A stretch of DNA of 64,000 bases from Phycisphaeraceae bacterium (GCA_028282805.1 JANQHD010000054.1:88816-152815), one strand, 5' to 3'. Positions 26,758 to 36,233 are shown, numbered from the stretch's first letter. Notes: a model not told the origin generated them from the letters alone. Numbers and translations: made by a program.

Positions 26758-28008
26758 TTATGGATCCGTTGGCACGTTGACCGTGGCGGCCGGCGCATTT
26801 TGGTTTGGCGCGGCGGCGGTGTTGACGGGTCGGCCCGTCGCGGGGCGCGTGGCCCAGATGTTGTCGGTGCCCGAGCGGTTGGACACGAAGAACAGCGAGC
26901 CGTCGGGCCCCCAGGTCGGCTGGAGGTTGACGAACTTGTCGCTGGTCAGCTTCGTGCGACCGGTGCCGTCGACGTTGATGACCCACACGTCGGCCTGGCG
27001 CGGCCGGCTGTTGGGGTCGTTGGTCGTGGGGTTGACCACGGTGGCGAACGCCAGCCGCTGGCCGTCGGGCGACCAGGTCGGGGTGATGACCGCGGCGTTG
27101 GAGCTGACGGCGACTTGCGTGGGGCGTCGGCCCTCGCCGTTGGGGTCGAGGTCGAGCGTCCAGATGCTGAACCAGCGCGAGCCGCGCTGGCGCGCTTTCT
27201 GGAAGACGATCTTGTTGCCCGTGGGGTTGAACTCGGGGAACAGCCCGTAGCCGATGAACCGGCGCTGGGCGGGGTTGTTGACGGAGACGAGCACCATCTC
27301 CCACTGGCCGGACTGCTCGCCGAGGGCCGAGCAGATGATGGTCTGGCCGTCGGGCGACCAGCTGGGGTGCAGTTCCTGGGCGGGGCTGTTGGTGACCTGC
27401 CGGGTCTGGCCGCCCTCGATGGGCTTGATGTAGATGTCCCAGTTGCCGTTGCGATCGGAGGCGTAGGCGACGAACTTGCCGTCGGGGCTGATCGCGGGCA
27501 TGGTGTCGTTGGCCGGGTCGCTGGTGATCTGGGTGACGGTGGTGCCGTCGATCTTCTTGAGGTACAGGTCGGCGGTGGGGCGGTGCTGGGTGGAAGCGAA
27601 GACGAGCCACCGGCCGTTGGGGGCGATGTCGACGTCGAAGTCGGCGCCGTCCTGCGTGTAACTGACCTGGCGGAGGTTGGCGAGCTGGTCGCGGGGCAGG
27701 CCTTCGGGCGAGCCGGGCATCTCGCCGTAGAGGTTCATGTTGCCGACGAACCGCGCGGGGCGGTCGCCGTCGTTGGCCACGGGCTTGCCGACGAACTGCG
27801 CCTGCTCATCGGTCACCTGTTGGCTGAGCAGGTCGCTGACCGCCTGGGCCCGGGCCGCGTCGTGGGCGGTCTTTTCCTGTTCGGTGGCCGCGGGCAGGGG
27901 CGTGGGGACCGGCCGCATGACGAACGGGCCCGTCCGGCGGCCGCAGCCGGCCATGACGAGGACCGCGATCGCGAGGCTTGCGGCGAGTTGATATCGGGTT
28001 GATGCCAT
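26758..28008 (-). CDS. TolB-like beta-propeller lipoprotein
   Basis: The 416-residue protein has a lipoprotein signal (AIAVLVMAGCGRR) and about six PD40/WD40-like repeats: FDVDIAPNGRWLVFAS, MPAISPDGKFVAYASDRNG, LHPSWSPDGQTIICSA, ITPTWSPDGQRLAFAT and QPTWGPDGSLFFVSNRSG. This is the TolB propeller pattern. It would work in the periplasm, possibly as part of an envelope complex with the lipoprotein encoded next to it. No pal or tolA gene is in the window, so a standard Tol-Pal role is not shown. The ATG at 28008 is preceded by GGAGCGACAGGA. Confidence 0.8.
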   Translation of the reverse strand: MASTRYQLAASLAIAVLVMAGCGRRTGPFVMRPVPTPLPAATEQEKTAHDAARAQAVSDLLSQQVTDEQAQFVGKPVANDGDRPARFVGNMNLYGEMPGSPEGLPRDQLANLRQVSYTQDGADFDVDIAPNGRWLVFASTQHRPTADLYLKKIDGTTVTQITSDPANDTMPAISPDGKFVAYASDRNGNWDIYIKPIEGGQTRQVTNSPAQELHPSWSPDGQTIICSALGEQSGQWEMVLVSVNNPAQRRFIGYGLFPEFNPTGNKIVFQKARQRGSRWFSIWTLDLDPNGEGRRPTQVAVSSNAAVITPTWSPDGQRLAFATVVNPTTNDPNSRPRQADVWVINVDGTGRTKLTSDKFVNLQPTWGPDGSLFFVSNRSGTDNIWATRPATGRPVNTAAAPNQNAPAATVNVPTDP

Positions 28009-28164
28009 TCCTGTCGCTCCCAACTGTTCGCTCGAACTACAGAACCTTCGGCGATGTGGGCATCCGAGGATGAACCGATAATCGCATCAGGCCCTGTAAG
28101 CCGTTATCGGACAGGTGCTAGGGGCGACTTTAGATGGGGCGCGGTTAAAAGTGGTCGGTGCGGG

Positions 28165-28641
28165 TCAGCCCGGTTCGCCGAGTCGGCCCCGCAGGGCGCG
28201 GACCTCGTCGCGCAGCTGGGCGTGTTCGACGAACCGGTTCCAGGCCACCGCGAGGTTGACGCGCAGGTCGTCGAGCATGGCCGGCTTGAGCAGGTAGCCG
28301 AACACCCCGGCGAGGTTGGTCTGTTCGACGTAGCGGGGGTCGGAGAAGGCCGAGAGGATGATCACGGGGATCGCGTGCTTCGCGAACAGCTCGTTGGCGA
28401 CCGAAAGCCCGTCGTCACCCGGCAGGCGGATGTCGACGATGGCCAGGTCGGGTTTTTCATCGCGGGCCAACCGCAAGGCCCGCTCGGCGTTGGGCGCCGG
28501 GCCGACGATGTTCAGGCCGAGCTCGCTGAGCGTTTTTTGCAGGTGCATGGCGACCAGGTGCTCGTCTTCCACGATGAGCACGCTGCGTGGCTCCGCCGGT
28601 AGGGACTGGGCTTGACGGTGCGGTTCCGCATCGGACGACAT
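28165..28641 (-). CDS. Response regulator with a receiver domain (no output domain)
   Basis: The 158-residue protein is mainly a CheY-like receiver: VLIVEDEHLVAM (acidic pocket), DLAIVDIRLPGDDG (phosphoacceptor Asp), IILSAFSDP (Ser/Thr switch) and GYLLKPAMLDDL (Lys). A C-terminal helix ending LRGRLGEPG follows. There is no DNA-binding domain. ATG 28641 follows GGAGGAT. It is divergent from a PAS-HWE kinase across 137 bases, so it is the likely partner. Such receivers pair with HWE/HisKA_2 kinases in many alpha-proteobacteria and planctomycetes. Confidence 0.93.
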   Translation of the reverse strand: MSSDAEPHRQAQSLPAEPRSVLIVEDEHLVAMHLQKTLSELGLNIVGPAPNAERALRLARDEKPDLAIVDIRLPGDDGLSVANELFAKHAIPVIILSAFSDPRYVEQTNLAGVFGYLLKPAMLDDLRVNLAVAWNRFVEHAQLRDEVRALRGRLGEPG

Positions 28642-28778
28642 GGCCGATCCTCCGTCGATCGCCCCCGATATCGGTAGGTTCGTTCCGCCGATCAAGCGAC
28701 TTTAGCATTGTATGGCCCAGAACAAATACCGTCGACTTTGCGGTCGAGCTATGATGGGTGGGGAATATAGGTTGTGCC

Positions 28779-30602
28779 ATGTCGCAAACACCGCCGAATC
28801 CATCCCCCAGCGCTTCGCCTTCGCAAGCCGGCGAGCCCCGCTTCCGGGCGGTGTTCGAGAACATCGGCGTGGGCATGTCGGTCGTCGACCGCGACGGGCG
28901 CTTCCTCGCCGCCAACGCCGTGCTGCAGAACATGTTCGGCTACACCTCGGCCGAGCTCTCCGAGATGACCTTCAGCCAGGTCACCCACCCCGACGACGCC
29001 GCCCGCACCCTCGAGCTCTACCGCGCCATGGTCGAGCGCGGCATCGACCGCTACCAGACCGAGAAGCGCTACGTCCACAAAGACGGCCGGACCGTCTGGG
29101 GCAACGTGATCGTCTCGATCGTGCGCGACGAGCGGGGCGAGGTCGATTACTCGATCGGCCTAGTCGAAGACATCACCGAACGCAAAACCGCCGAGGCGGC
29201 GCTGCGTGAGAGCGAGCAGCGCTACCGCACCCTCTTCCAGGCCACCCCCACCGGGCTGCTCGTCGAAGACGACCGCGGGTTCATCGTCGACGTCAACCAC
29301 GCCGTCGAGCGGATGGTCGGCCGCGACCGCGGCGAGCTGATCGGCCGGCACGTGTCGGTGCTCAACCCCGGCTACGAGCACGCCGCGCAGGCGAACATCG
29401 ACCGCGTGCTCGCGGGCGAGACGCTCTGCCACGAGGTCGTCAACCAGCACGCCGACGGCTCCGACCGGATCATCGAGCTGATCGAAACCCGCATCAGCTT
29501 GCCGGACGGCCGGCCGGGCATCCTCGTGGTCTCGCAGGACGTGACCGAACGCCGGCGCGCCGACCAGGCGTTGCGCGAGAACCAGTACCGGCTGGACATG
29601 ACGATCCAGGGCGCGAACCTGGGCGTGTGGGATTGGGACCTGCGGACCGGCGAGGTGCGGTACGACCAACGCTGGGCCGGGGCGCTGAGCTTGGTGATGG
29701 TGGATATGCCGGCCACCTACGAGTCTTGGGCCGCGACGCTGCACCCCGACGACCGGGCCGAGACCCTGGCCGCCCTGCGCGCGATGCTCGACGGCGAGGC
29801 CGAGGTCTACCGGTCGGTGTTCCGCCTGCGCAAGAAAGACGGGCGCTGGCGCTGGTTCCTCTCGCACGGGCGGATCGTCGACCGCGACGCCGAGGGCCAG
29901 CCGACGCGCGTCGTGGGCATCTTGCAGGACATCGACGAGACCAAGCGGGCCGAGCTCGCCCTGCGCGCCAGCGAAAAACAGACCCGCCGGTTGGCCGAGC
30001 GGTTGCAAGTGCTGCTCGGCGAGCTCGACCACCGCGTGCGCAACAACCTCGCCGGCCTGGCCACGCTCGTGTCGATGTACGCCCAGGGCAAGCCCGAGGT
30101 CAGGCAGTTCGCCCGCGCCGTCGAGGGCAAGCTCATGGCGATGAAGCGCGTGCACGAGCTGATCGCCACCGGCGACTACCGCTCGGTCGAGTTCGAGCAG
30201 CTGGTCGGCGACCTGCGGGGGATGTTCGGCGTGTCGCCCGGGGCCTGGTGCGTCACCTGCCCGCAGCTGTGGATCACCCCACGCCAGGCGGCCCCCCTCG
30301 CCATGGTGCTCCACGAGATGCTCACCAACAGCCACAAGCACGGCGCGCTCTCGATCGGCGTCGGCGCGATCGACGTCGTCGGCGTGATCGAAGCCGAAAC
30401 CGACGACGCCGTGCGCGTCCGGCTCGACTGGAAAGAACAAGGCGCCAACGGCACGCCCCCCGACGACTCCACCGGCCAGGGCCTGCAGCTGATCCGCGGC
30501 CTCGTCGAGTTCGACCTGCGCGGCGCCAGCCGGTTCGACTTCACCCCCGACGGCATGCGCTGCCGGTTGGTCGTCGAACTCGACAAGCCGAAGCACGTGT
30601 GA
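28779..30602 (+). CDS. PAS-domain HWE/HisKA_2-type histidine kinase
   Basis: The 607-residue soluble kinase has three PAS/PAC units: about 22-140 (GVGMSVVDRDGRFLAANAVL), 145-260 (GLLVEDDRGFIVDVNHAV), and 270-395 with VWDWDLRTGEVRYDQRW. Then comes the HisKA_2 dimerisation segment with His418 in LDHRVRNNLAGLATLVSMY. The ATPase part has HEMLTNSHKHGALS and GQGLQLIRGLVEFDL. There is no membrane segment, so sensing is cytoplasmic. The divergent receiver protein gene is the probable target. Confidence 0.9.
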   Translation: MSQTPPNPSPSASPSQAGEPRFRAVFENIGVGMSVVDRDGRFLAANAVLQNMFGYTSAELSEMTFSQVTHPDDAARTLELYRAMVERGIDRYQTEKRYVHKDGRTVWGNVIVSIVRDERGEVDYSIGLVEDITERKTAEAALRESEQRYRTLFQATPTGLLVEDDRGFIVDVNHAVERMVGRDRGELIGRHVSVLNPGYEHAAQANIDRVLAGETLCHEVVNQHADGSDRIIELIETRISLPDGRPGILVVSQDVTERRRADQALRENQYRLDMTIQGANLGVWDWDLRTGEVRYDQRWAGALSLVMVDMPATYESWAATLHPDDRAETLAALRAMLDGEAEVYRSVFRLRKKDGRWRWFLSHGRIVDRDAEGQPTRVVGILQDIDETKRAELALRASEKQTRRLAERLQVLLGELDHRVRNNLAGLATLVSMYAQGKPEVRQFARAVEGKLMAMKRVHELIATGDYRSVEFEQLVGDLRGMFGVSPGAWCVTCPQLWITPRQAAPLAMVLHEMLTNSHKHGALSIGVGAIDVVGVIEAETDDAVRVRLDWKEQGANGTPPDDSTGQGLQLIRGLVEFDLRGASRFDFTPDGMRCRLVVELDKPKHV

Positions 30603-30640
30603 GGGGGAAGGCGTGAGGCTTGAGGGGTGAGGCTTGAGGT

Positions 30641-31888
30641 TTAGTCGAGCCATTGTTTCTTCTTCATCTTTTCGGGCAGGTACTGCTCGGTGATGAAGGA
30701 GAAGTCTTTGTTGGACAGCGCTTCGAGCTCGAGCTTGACGCCGAGCTTGAGCATGTGCTTGATCTCGCGCTGCCACGGCTTGGACTGGAACCACGGGTAG
30801 TTGAGGATCTCTTTGGCGCGGCGTTTGTCTTGCTCGTTGAGCGCGATGGTGACCGAGCGGGAGACGTCGAACCGGTCGGCGTCGTAGCTGGACATGCCGA
30901 TGAACCGGGCGTCGGGGATGGCCATCCGCTCGGACTCGAACGCGAGGTTGATCGAGCCCTGCTTGACCACGGAGTAGATGTAGTAGCCCCACGGGTCGTT
31001 GTCGACCAGCACGTACACGGGCAGTTTTTTCTCGTGGTGCATGCGGTAGATCAGCCGGCGCACGCCGCGCGGGGGCTGGCCGCCGCCGTGCACGATCATG
31101 CACTTGTGCTTCTCCCAGAACCGGTCTTCGCTGAACCGCCGCCACACCGCGCCCTTCTCGATCAGCAGGATGAACTTCGCCGTGCACTTGCCGAACTGGA
31201 TCACGTGGTCCTCGACGATGCTCGGCACCGCCCACCCGCCCGAGCCCATCTTCGACAGGTCGATCGTGTCGCCGTTGTCGGTGATCGTCATCGGCCCGAC
31301 CATCGCGCCCTTCGGCTCGGCGAACAAACCGAGTTCTTCGCGCAGCGACCCGACGGTGACCTCGAGGTCCTCGATGATCGGGTCCGACTCGCTCTGCTCG
31401 TCGAAGGTGTTCTCCTTCGTGCCGGGGATCGTGTGCTTCGCGTGATAAAAAAGGTCACGGATGGAGGTGGTCTTCTGCTGGTCGCTGAGGTCCTTGCAGC
31501 CCGCGGCCACGAGCATGGTCTGCATGAACTTCTTCGCCTGGCCGAGGTTGAAGAAGCTGCGGCGTTGCGTGTTGTCGCCCATGCGGATCAGGCCCGCCTT
31601 CTTGTCGAAGCTCACGTTCGACAACGCCCGCGTGGGGATGTGCACGCCCGGGTCACGCTCCTGGCCCACCTGGTCGGCGACGTTGTGCGCCAGGTCGACC
31701 AGTTTTGCGCCGGTGTCGCCGCGCCCGTGCGTCCGCTTGCGGCCGGTGCTCTTGCGCCGGCGGGCGGGGGCCTTCTTCGCCGCGGTCTTCCGCGCGGTCG
31801 TGGCGCGCCCGGCGGCCTTCTTGGCCACTTTCTTTTTGACGACCTTCTTCTTCACGATCTTCTTCTTGATGATCTTTTTCTTCGCCAT
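30641..31888 (-). CDS. top6A: DNA topoisomerase VI subunit A with a histone H1-like N-terminal tail
   Basis: The 415-residue protein is a Spo11/TopoVI-A homologue. The catalytic tyrosine is Y148 in TSIRDLFYHAKH, and the TOPRIM metal residues are E244 (ILLIEKGAVW) and D296/D298 (YVLVDNDPWGYYIY). The first 55 residues are a Lys/Ala/Arg-rich tail (KKKVVKKKVAKKAAGRATTA) like histone H1, absent from archaeal subunits. ATG 31888 is used. Subunit B lies upstream on the same strand, 65 bases away. With B it should form an A2B2 type IIB topoisomerase that cuts both strands with ATP. All key residues are present. Confidence 0.93.
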   Translation of the reverse strand: MAKKKIIKKKIVKKKVVKKKVAKKAAGRATTARKTAAKKAPARRRKSTGRKRTHGRGDTGAKLVDLAHNVADQVGQERDPGVHIPTRALSNVSFDKKAGLIRMGDNTQRRSFFNLGQAKKFMQTMLVAAGCKDLSDQQKTTSIRDLFYHAKHTIPGTKENTFDEQSESDPIIEDLEVTVGSLREELGLFAEPKGAMVGPMTITDNGDTIDLSKMGSGGWAVPSIVEDHVIQFGKCTAKFILLIEKGAVWRRFSEDRFWEKHKCMIVHGGGQPPRGVRRLIYRMHHEKKLPVYVLVDNDPWGYYIYSVVKQGSINLAFESERMAIPDARFIGMSSYDADRFDVSRSVTIALNEQDKRRAKEILNYPWFQSKPWQREIKHMLKLGVKLELEALSNKDFSFITEQYLPEKMKKKQWLD

Positions 31889-31907
31889 GATCTGCTTCTG
31901 TATGGGC

Positions 31908-31933
31908 GGCGTGGTCACTTAGGTGACCACGCC
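31908..31933 (-). promoter_or_regulatory. Intergenic hairpin between top6B and top6A
   Basis: GGCGTGGTCAC pairs perfectly with GTGACCACGCC around a four-base loop. No U-tract follows on the minus strand, so it is not a standard terminator. It may stabilise or separate the transcript of the two subunits. Confidence 0.5.
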
Positions 31934-31953
31934 GAACGAGGCGCACGCACCTT

Positions 31954-33849
31954 TTAATCGAACAGGCTGTCCTGCTCTTCGTCTTCCGCCTTCTTCTTCG
32001 TGCGTTTGCCCTTCGGGGCCGTCTCGGTCGGCATCGCGTCGACGATCACCGTTGCGTCGTCCTTGGCCAGGCGCGACACCGAGTCGGCCGGCTGTTTCTT
32101 CTTGACCTTGATCGGTTTGCCGTCCTCGTCGAACTCGGTGTCGGCGTACTCCGTGACGTGCTTGGCCACGAGCTCGAACTGCTTCTTGAGCTTGTTGGGG
32201 TTGAGCTTGCCGTCGATGCGGTTCATCGCCTGCACGACCTCGCCGATGTACCGCTCGAACACGCTCCGCCGTTCGCCCTCGCGCTTGATGCGCTGACGCC
32301 GGCGGACGTAGGTGTTCAGCTTCCGCCCGCACTCGCCGAGGGCGAGCTTGATCTGTTTGCGGATCTCGTCGTAGTCGGCGATCGCCTCCTTCGACTCGCT
32401 GGTGAACGGCACCCACACGCTGGCCATGTGCACGAAGATCACCAGCGGTCCCTGCGGCAAAGCGCCGCGCGACTGGCTCAGGCCGTAGTTCCGCCAGTTG
32501 GTTTCGAGCACCGCCTTGAACGCGCAGCACGCCGACTGCTGGTACAGCAACGGCACCCGGTTGGCGAAGCGGATCACGCGGCCCAATCCCTCGTTGTCCA
32601 GGTCGCCGCCGAACGCCAGGCCGATCTCGATCTGAAACGGGTTGCCCCGGTACACCGCCGGCGGGCGGGTCGCGGCGGTGTAAAACTCCGCCTTCACCCC
32701 TTTCAGCAGGCCCGCGAGGATCTGCTGCACGCCGATCGGCGACAGGCAATCCGTCGGCGGCGACATGAACCGCGTTTCCTGGATCGTCTTGTACAGCGCC
32801 TCGGCCTGGTGGTGCGTGACCGTGCTGCACCACGTGTTACTGGTCAGGCCCGATTTTTTTGTCAGGTCCGCCGCGACCTTGGCGCTGATCCGGCAGAAGT
32901 CGCCCTTGAGGAAACCGCCGACCTTCTGGTGCTCGGTGTCCTTGAGCATCTTCATCAGCGTGCCCAGCTCGATGCCCAACGGGTGCGGCTTGATCTCCTT
33001 CGGCTCGTGCGGCAACTCGTGAACCGTGCGCGGCAGGATGATCGTGCCGCCGGGCGTGGTCGTCGTGCCGTCGGCGTCTTTGGCCACGGTCAGCGCGTGC
33101 TCGTAGTCGTCGATGAGCGACGGCATGTCGTCGCCGTTGTCCTCGTCCTTCGACCGACAGGCGGTGGGCGGCTGGTAGATGATCTGCGCGTGGGGGTTGG
33201 CGATGGCGGTCTGTTCCAAATACTCGTCGACGGACTGCCGGCCCTTGTTGTACTTGCCTTCCAACTCAAGCACGACCTCGGTGCCGGTCACGGGCAGGTG
33301 GTCGTAGTCGCGCTCTTCTTCGTCGGAGATCTCGGCCTTGTTCTTCTTGGTGTCGATCGCGAGCACCATGCGGTGGGCGGGCTTGCGCTTGTGGGGCTTG
33401 GTGTGGATGACCATGGGTTTGCCGGTGGTCATCAGGGCGTACATGCCGGCGGCGGCGATGCCGATGCCCTGTTGGCCGCGGCTCATCTTCAGGCGATGGA
33501 ACTTCGAGCCGTACAGCAGCTTGCCGAAGATGTTGGCCACCTGGGCCTTGACGATGCCCGGCCCGTTGTCGCGGACGGTGACTCGGAAGCGGGTGTCCTT
33601 GTCCAGCGGCTCGATGCCCACGAACAGGTCCGGGAGCAGGCCCGCCTCCTCGCAGGCGTCCAGCGCGTTGTCGACCGCTTCCTTGATGGTGGTGAGCAGC
33701 GCCTTGCGCGGGTTGTCGAAGCCGAGCAGGTGGCGGTTCTTGGCGAAGAACTCGCTGACGGAGATCTCGCGCTGCTTCGACGCCATCGACTCGGCGTCGG
33801 CACGCGTGCGCTTGGTTTTTTTCGGACGTTTGGCGGTCGTTGGCGGCAT
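31954..33849 (-). CDS. top6B: DNA topoisomerase VI subunit B
   Basis: The 631-residue protein is the ATPase subunit. The GHKL domain has EAVDNALDACEEAG (N box), VRDNGPGIVKAQVANIFGKL, and SRGQQGIGIAAAGMYA. These are followed by an H2TH-like region and a transducer domain with SVWVPFTSESKEAIADY. The N-terminal 25 residues are basic (AKRPKKTKRTRA) and the C-terminus is a charged tail ending EEQDSLFD. ATG 33849 follows AGGGAAGG. The gene order B then A matches archaeal operons, which suggests acquisition as a unit. Bacterial examples of this enzyme are few and include planctomycetes. Confidence 0.95.
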   Translation of the reverse strand: MPPTTAKRPKKTKRTRADAESMASKQREISVSEFFAKNRHLLGFDNPRKALLTTIKEAVDNALDACEEAGLLPDLFVGIEPLDKDTRFRVTVRDNGPGIVKAQVANIFGKLLYGSKFHRLKMSRGQQGIGIAAAGMYALMTTGKPMVIHTKPHKRKPAHRMVLAIDTKKNKAEISDEEERDYDHLPVTGTEVVLELEGKYNKGRQSVDEYLEQTAIANPHAQIIYQPPTACRSKDEDNGDDMPSLIDDYEHALTVAKDADGTTTTPGGTIILPRTVHELPHEPKEIKPHPLGIELGTLMKMLKDTEHQKVGGFLKGDFCRISAKVAADLTKKSGLTSNTWCSTVTHHQAEALYKTIQETRFMSPPTDCLSPIGVQQILAGLLKGVKAEFYTAATRPPAVYRGNPFQIEIGLAFGGDLDNEGLGRVIRFANRVPLLYQQSACCAFKAVLETNWRNYGLSQSRGALPQGPLVIFVHMASVWVPFTSESKEAIADYDEIRKQIKLALGECGRKLNTYVRRRQRIKREGERRSVFERYIGEVVQAMNRIDGKLNPNKLKKQFELVAKHVTEYADTEFDEDGKPIKVKKKQPADSVSRLAKDDATVIVDAMPTETAPKGKRTKKKAEDEEQDSLFD

Positions 33850-34109
33850 GGGCCTTCCCTGGCTCGGTGCGTGGTGCGCCGGTCTGGTGCGGCGCGGGGC
33901 GGCGAGCGTCGTGCCCGGCGCGCCCGTTTGGTCTGACTGGCTAAGAGAATACGAACCGCACGGGGCGCGGGCAAGCAATTGGCCCGGCGCGCCGAACTGG
34001 CCGATGAAAAAGTACTGGACGGGCCGGTTTGGACCTGTCGATACCGTATAATCAAACGTGGGCGTGACTTGCGCCGCGGACCGACCCGTCTGGATTAGGG
34101 AAACGCCAC

Positions 34110-35042
34110 TTGTTCGAACGACTCGGCCAGCTGATCAAACGACTGAGCGTCTACCTCACGGACAGCCCGTTCGAGGTGTTGATCGAGTTGGTGCTGATCT
34201 GGCTGGTGGTCTACGGCGCGTACCGCTTCCTGCGGGGCACGCGCGCCGCGCGCATGTTCAAGGGCCTGGGCGTGCTGCTGATCATCATCGGCCTGTTGAT
34301 CCTCGTGCTCGCCCGCGAGGACGCGTTCCCCCGCATCGAGTTCCTCTACCGCGGCTTCCTCGCGTTCTCCGTGATCGCCGTGGTGGTGATCTTCCAACCC
34401 GAACTCCGCCGGGCGCTGGTGCGGTTGGGCGAGACCCGGTTCTTTCGGAGCGTGGTCGGTGACGCCGACCCCATGATCGAGGAACTGGTCACCGCGGCCG
34501 CGGCGCTGTCGCGCAGCAAGATCGGCGCGATCGTCGCCATCGAACGCGAGGTGCCGCTCGGCGGCATCGTCGACGCCGGCACCCGCCTCAACGCCGAGGT
34601 CAGCGCCGAGCTGTTGCAGACCATCTTCTGGCCCGGCACCGCGCTGCACGACATGGGCGTGGTCATCCACGACGAACGCATCCGCGCCGCCGGCGTGCAG
34701 TTCCCCCTCGCCGACGCCCACGACATCAGCCAGGAGCTCGGCTCCCGCCACCGCGCGGCGATCGGCCTGTCCATGGAGTGCGATGCGCTGGTCGTCGTGG
34801 TCAGCGAAGAGACCGGCGCCATCTCCCTGGCCGAGCGCGGCCAACTCATCCGCAAGCTCTCGCCCGAGGCCCTGCGCTCGCTGCTGCGCAAGGGCCTGAG
34901 CCGGACGGCCGAGCCGACCATCGCGATCGAGCCGGCCGACGATCAGGCGGAAGGCAAAAAAGAAAACGAGGACGACGAAGAGTCGGCCCGAGTCAGGCAC
35001 GAACGGAGCGAACGCGAACATGCGGCTCGGCAGGTCGGTTAG
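34110..35042 (+). CDS. cdaA: Diadenylate cyclase, CdaA type
   Basis: The 310-residue protein has three N-terminal membrane helices (about 20-40, 50-67 and 82-98) and a DisA_N cyclase domain. Key motifs are GGIVDAGTRLNAEVSAELL (DAG), GTALHDMGVVIHDERIRAAG (GALHD-type), and LGSRHRAAIGLSMECDA (RHR). These bind ATP and Mg, and the product is the second messenger c-di-AMP. Translation begins at a TTG at 34110. The C-terminal 45 residues are charged and overlap the following gene by 23 bases. The next gene encodes its YbbR partner, so the two form the standard CdaA-CdaR pair. Confidence 0.93.
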   Translation: MFERLGQLIKRLSVYLTDSPFEVLIELVLIWLVVYGAYRFLRGTRAARMFKGLGVLLIIIGLLILVLAREDAFPRIEFLYRGFLAFSVIAVVVIFQPELRRALVRLGETRFFRSVVGDADPMIEELVTAAAALSRSKIGAIVAIEREVPLGGIVDAGTRLNAEVSAELLQTIFWPGTALHDMGVVIHDERIRAAGVQFPLADAHDISQELGSRHRAAIGLSMECDALVVVVSEETGAISLAERGQLIRKLSPEALRSLLRKGLSRTAEPTIAIEPADDQAEGKKENEDDEESARVRHERSEREHAARQVG

Positions 35043-36192
35043 ATCGTTTGGCTTGGTGACGCTGATCACGGTGCTGGTCTGGCTTTACGCCGAGGGCCAG
35101 GACGTGACTATCTTCACGCGCGACATCACGGTGGAGCTGCCGGCCAAGGTTGACGACCTGACGGTCATCGAGTTCGCCGACGACGCGCGTGCGGTGAAGC
35201 TGACCGTGGAGTTCCGCGGCGCCAGCGCCCAGCTCAGCGAGCTCAAACGCCAGCTTAAGGGCACGCTGGAGCTGCCCATCGGGCCCGGGGACCTGCCCGA
35301 GAACGCCGAGAGCGTGCCGCTGGACATGGTCGAGCTGCTCAACCGGGCGGTCATCGCCACGGGCGATGAGAACGGGGCGAAGCCGAAGACCGTCGCGGAC
35401 CTCGGCGTGAGCGTGGCGAAGGTCGACCCGGCCACGGTCAACGCGCGCGTGGTCAAGCTGGGCGAGGTCGGCGTGCGCGTGGTTATCGAAGCCGAGGGCG
35501 TGCAGCTGGGGCCCAACCGCAAGAGCGAACCGGGCGAGGTCAGGATCATCGCGCCCGAAACGCTGATCAGCCAGACCGAAGCCAGCCCCGACGCGGTCCG
35601 CGCCTACGCGAAGCTGACGCGCAAGCAGCTGGCGGGCATCCCCGAGGGCATCGAGCAGGTCATCCCCGGCGTGCCGGTCGTGCCGTCGGAGGTGTTCTCG
35701 CGCTCGCGCCACGTGACCGTCGAGCCGACCGCCGTCGACGTGACCTTCACCATCGAGAGCCAGCAGGGCTCGGTCAAGCTCGAGGCGCCGGTGCCGGTCT
35801 GGCGGTTCGGCCAGGTGCTCGGCGAGTACCGCATGGCGTTGGCCGCCGACGACCAGCTGCTCAAGGACGTGCAGATCACCGGGCCGCGCGAGCTGATCGA
35901 CCGCATCCGCGCTAAGGACCCGACGCTGCGCATCGTCGCGCGCCTGGACCTGACCGGCGACGACATCCTGCCCGGCACCTATTCCAAGGAGCTGACGCAG
36001 ATCGAGGTCCATGAGATGACCAACGGCCTGACGCACGTGCTCTACAGCGTGCCGATCAACCCCGAGGCGCTCAAGCCCGACGCCGACCCGACCAGCGCCG
36101 ACACGCCCGCCTTCTACCTCGCCGCCCCGGCGATCACCGTCACCACCGCCAAGCCCTCGGTCAGCTACACCGTCGGCCAGCGCGGCGAGTGA
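35020..36192 (+). CDS. cdaR: YbbR-domain protein (CdaR-like regulator of CdaA)
   Basis: The 390-residue protein has one N-terminal membrane helix (FGLVTLITVLVWLYAEGQDV) and then several YbbR-like repeats of about 85 residues exposed outside the membrane, with repeated IEFADDAR / VEFRGAS-like strands. CdaR binds CdaA and changes its activity in Firmicutes. The start overlaps cdaA by 23 bases, which supports coupled translation and a membrane complex. The C-terminus ends in a Pro/Thr-rich stretch (KPSVSYTVGQRGE). Confidence 0.85.
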   Translation: MRLGRSVRSFGLVTLITVLVWLYAEGQDVTIFTRDITVELPAKVDDLTVIEFADDARAVKLTVEFRGASAQLSELKRQLKGTLELPIGPGDLPENAESVPLDMVELLNRAVIATGDENGAKPKTVADLGVSVAKVDPATVNARVVKLGEVGVRVVIEAEGVQLGPNRKSEPGEVRIIAPETLISQTEASPDAVRAYAKLTRKQLAGIPEGIEQVIPGVPVVPSEVFSRSRHVTVEPTAVDVTFTIESQQGSVKLEAPVPVWRFGQVLGEYRMALAADDQLLKDVQITGPRELIDRIRAKDPTLRIVARLDLTGDDILPGTYSKELTQIEVHEMTNGLTHVLYSVPINPEALKPDADPTSADTPAFYLAAPAITVTTAKPSVSYTVGQRGE

Positions 36193-36233
36193 GCTGGGTT
36201 AGCCGGCGGTTCATCGACTACAATGCGCCCACC

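Noticed and set aside
28165..30602. LOV-type light-sensing kinase
   Set aside because: The PAS domains lack the flavin-binding Cys motif (NCRFLQ type) of LOV domains.
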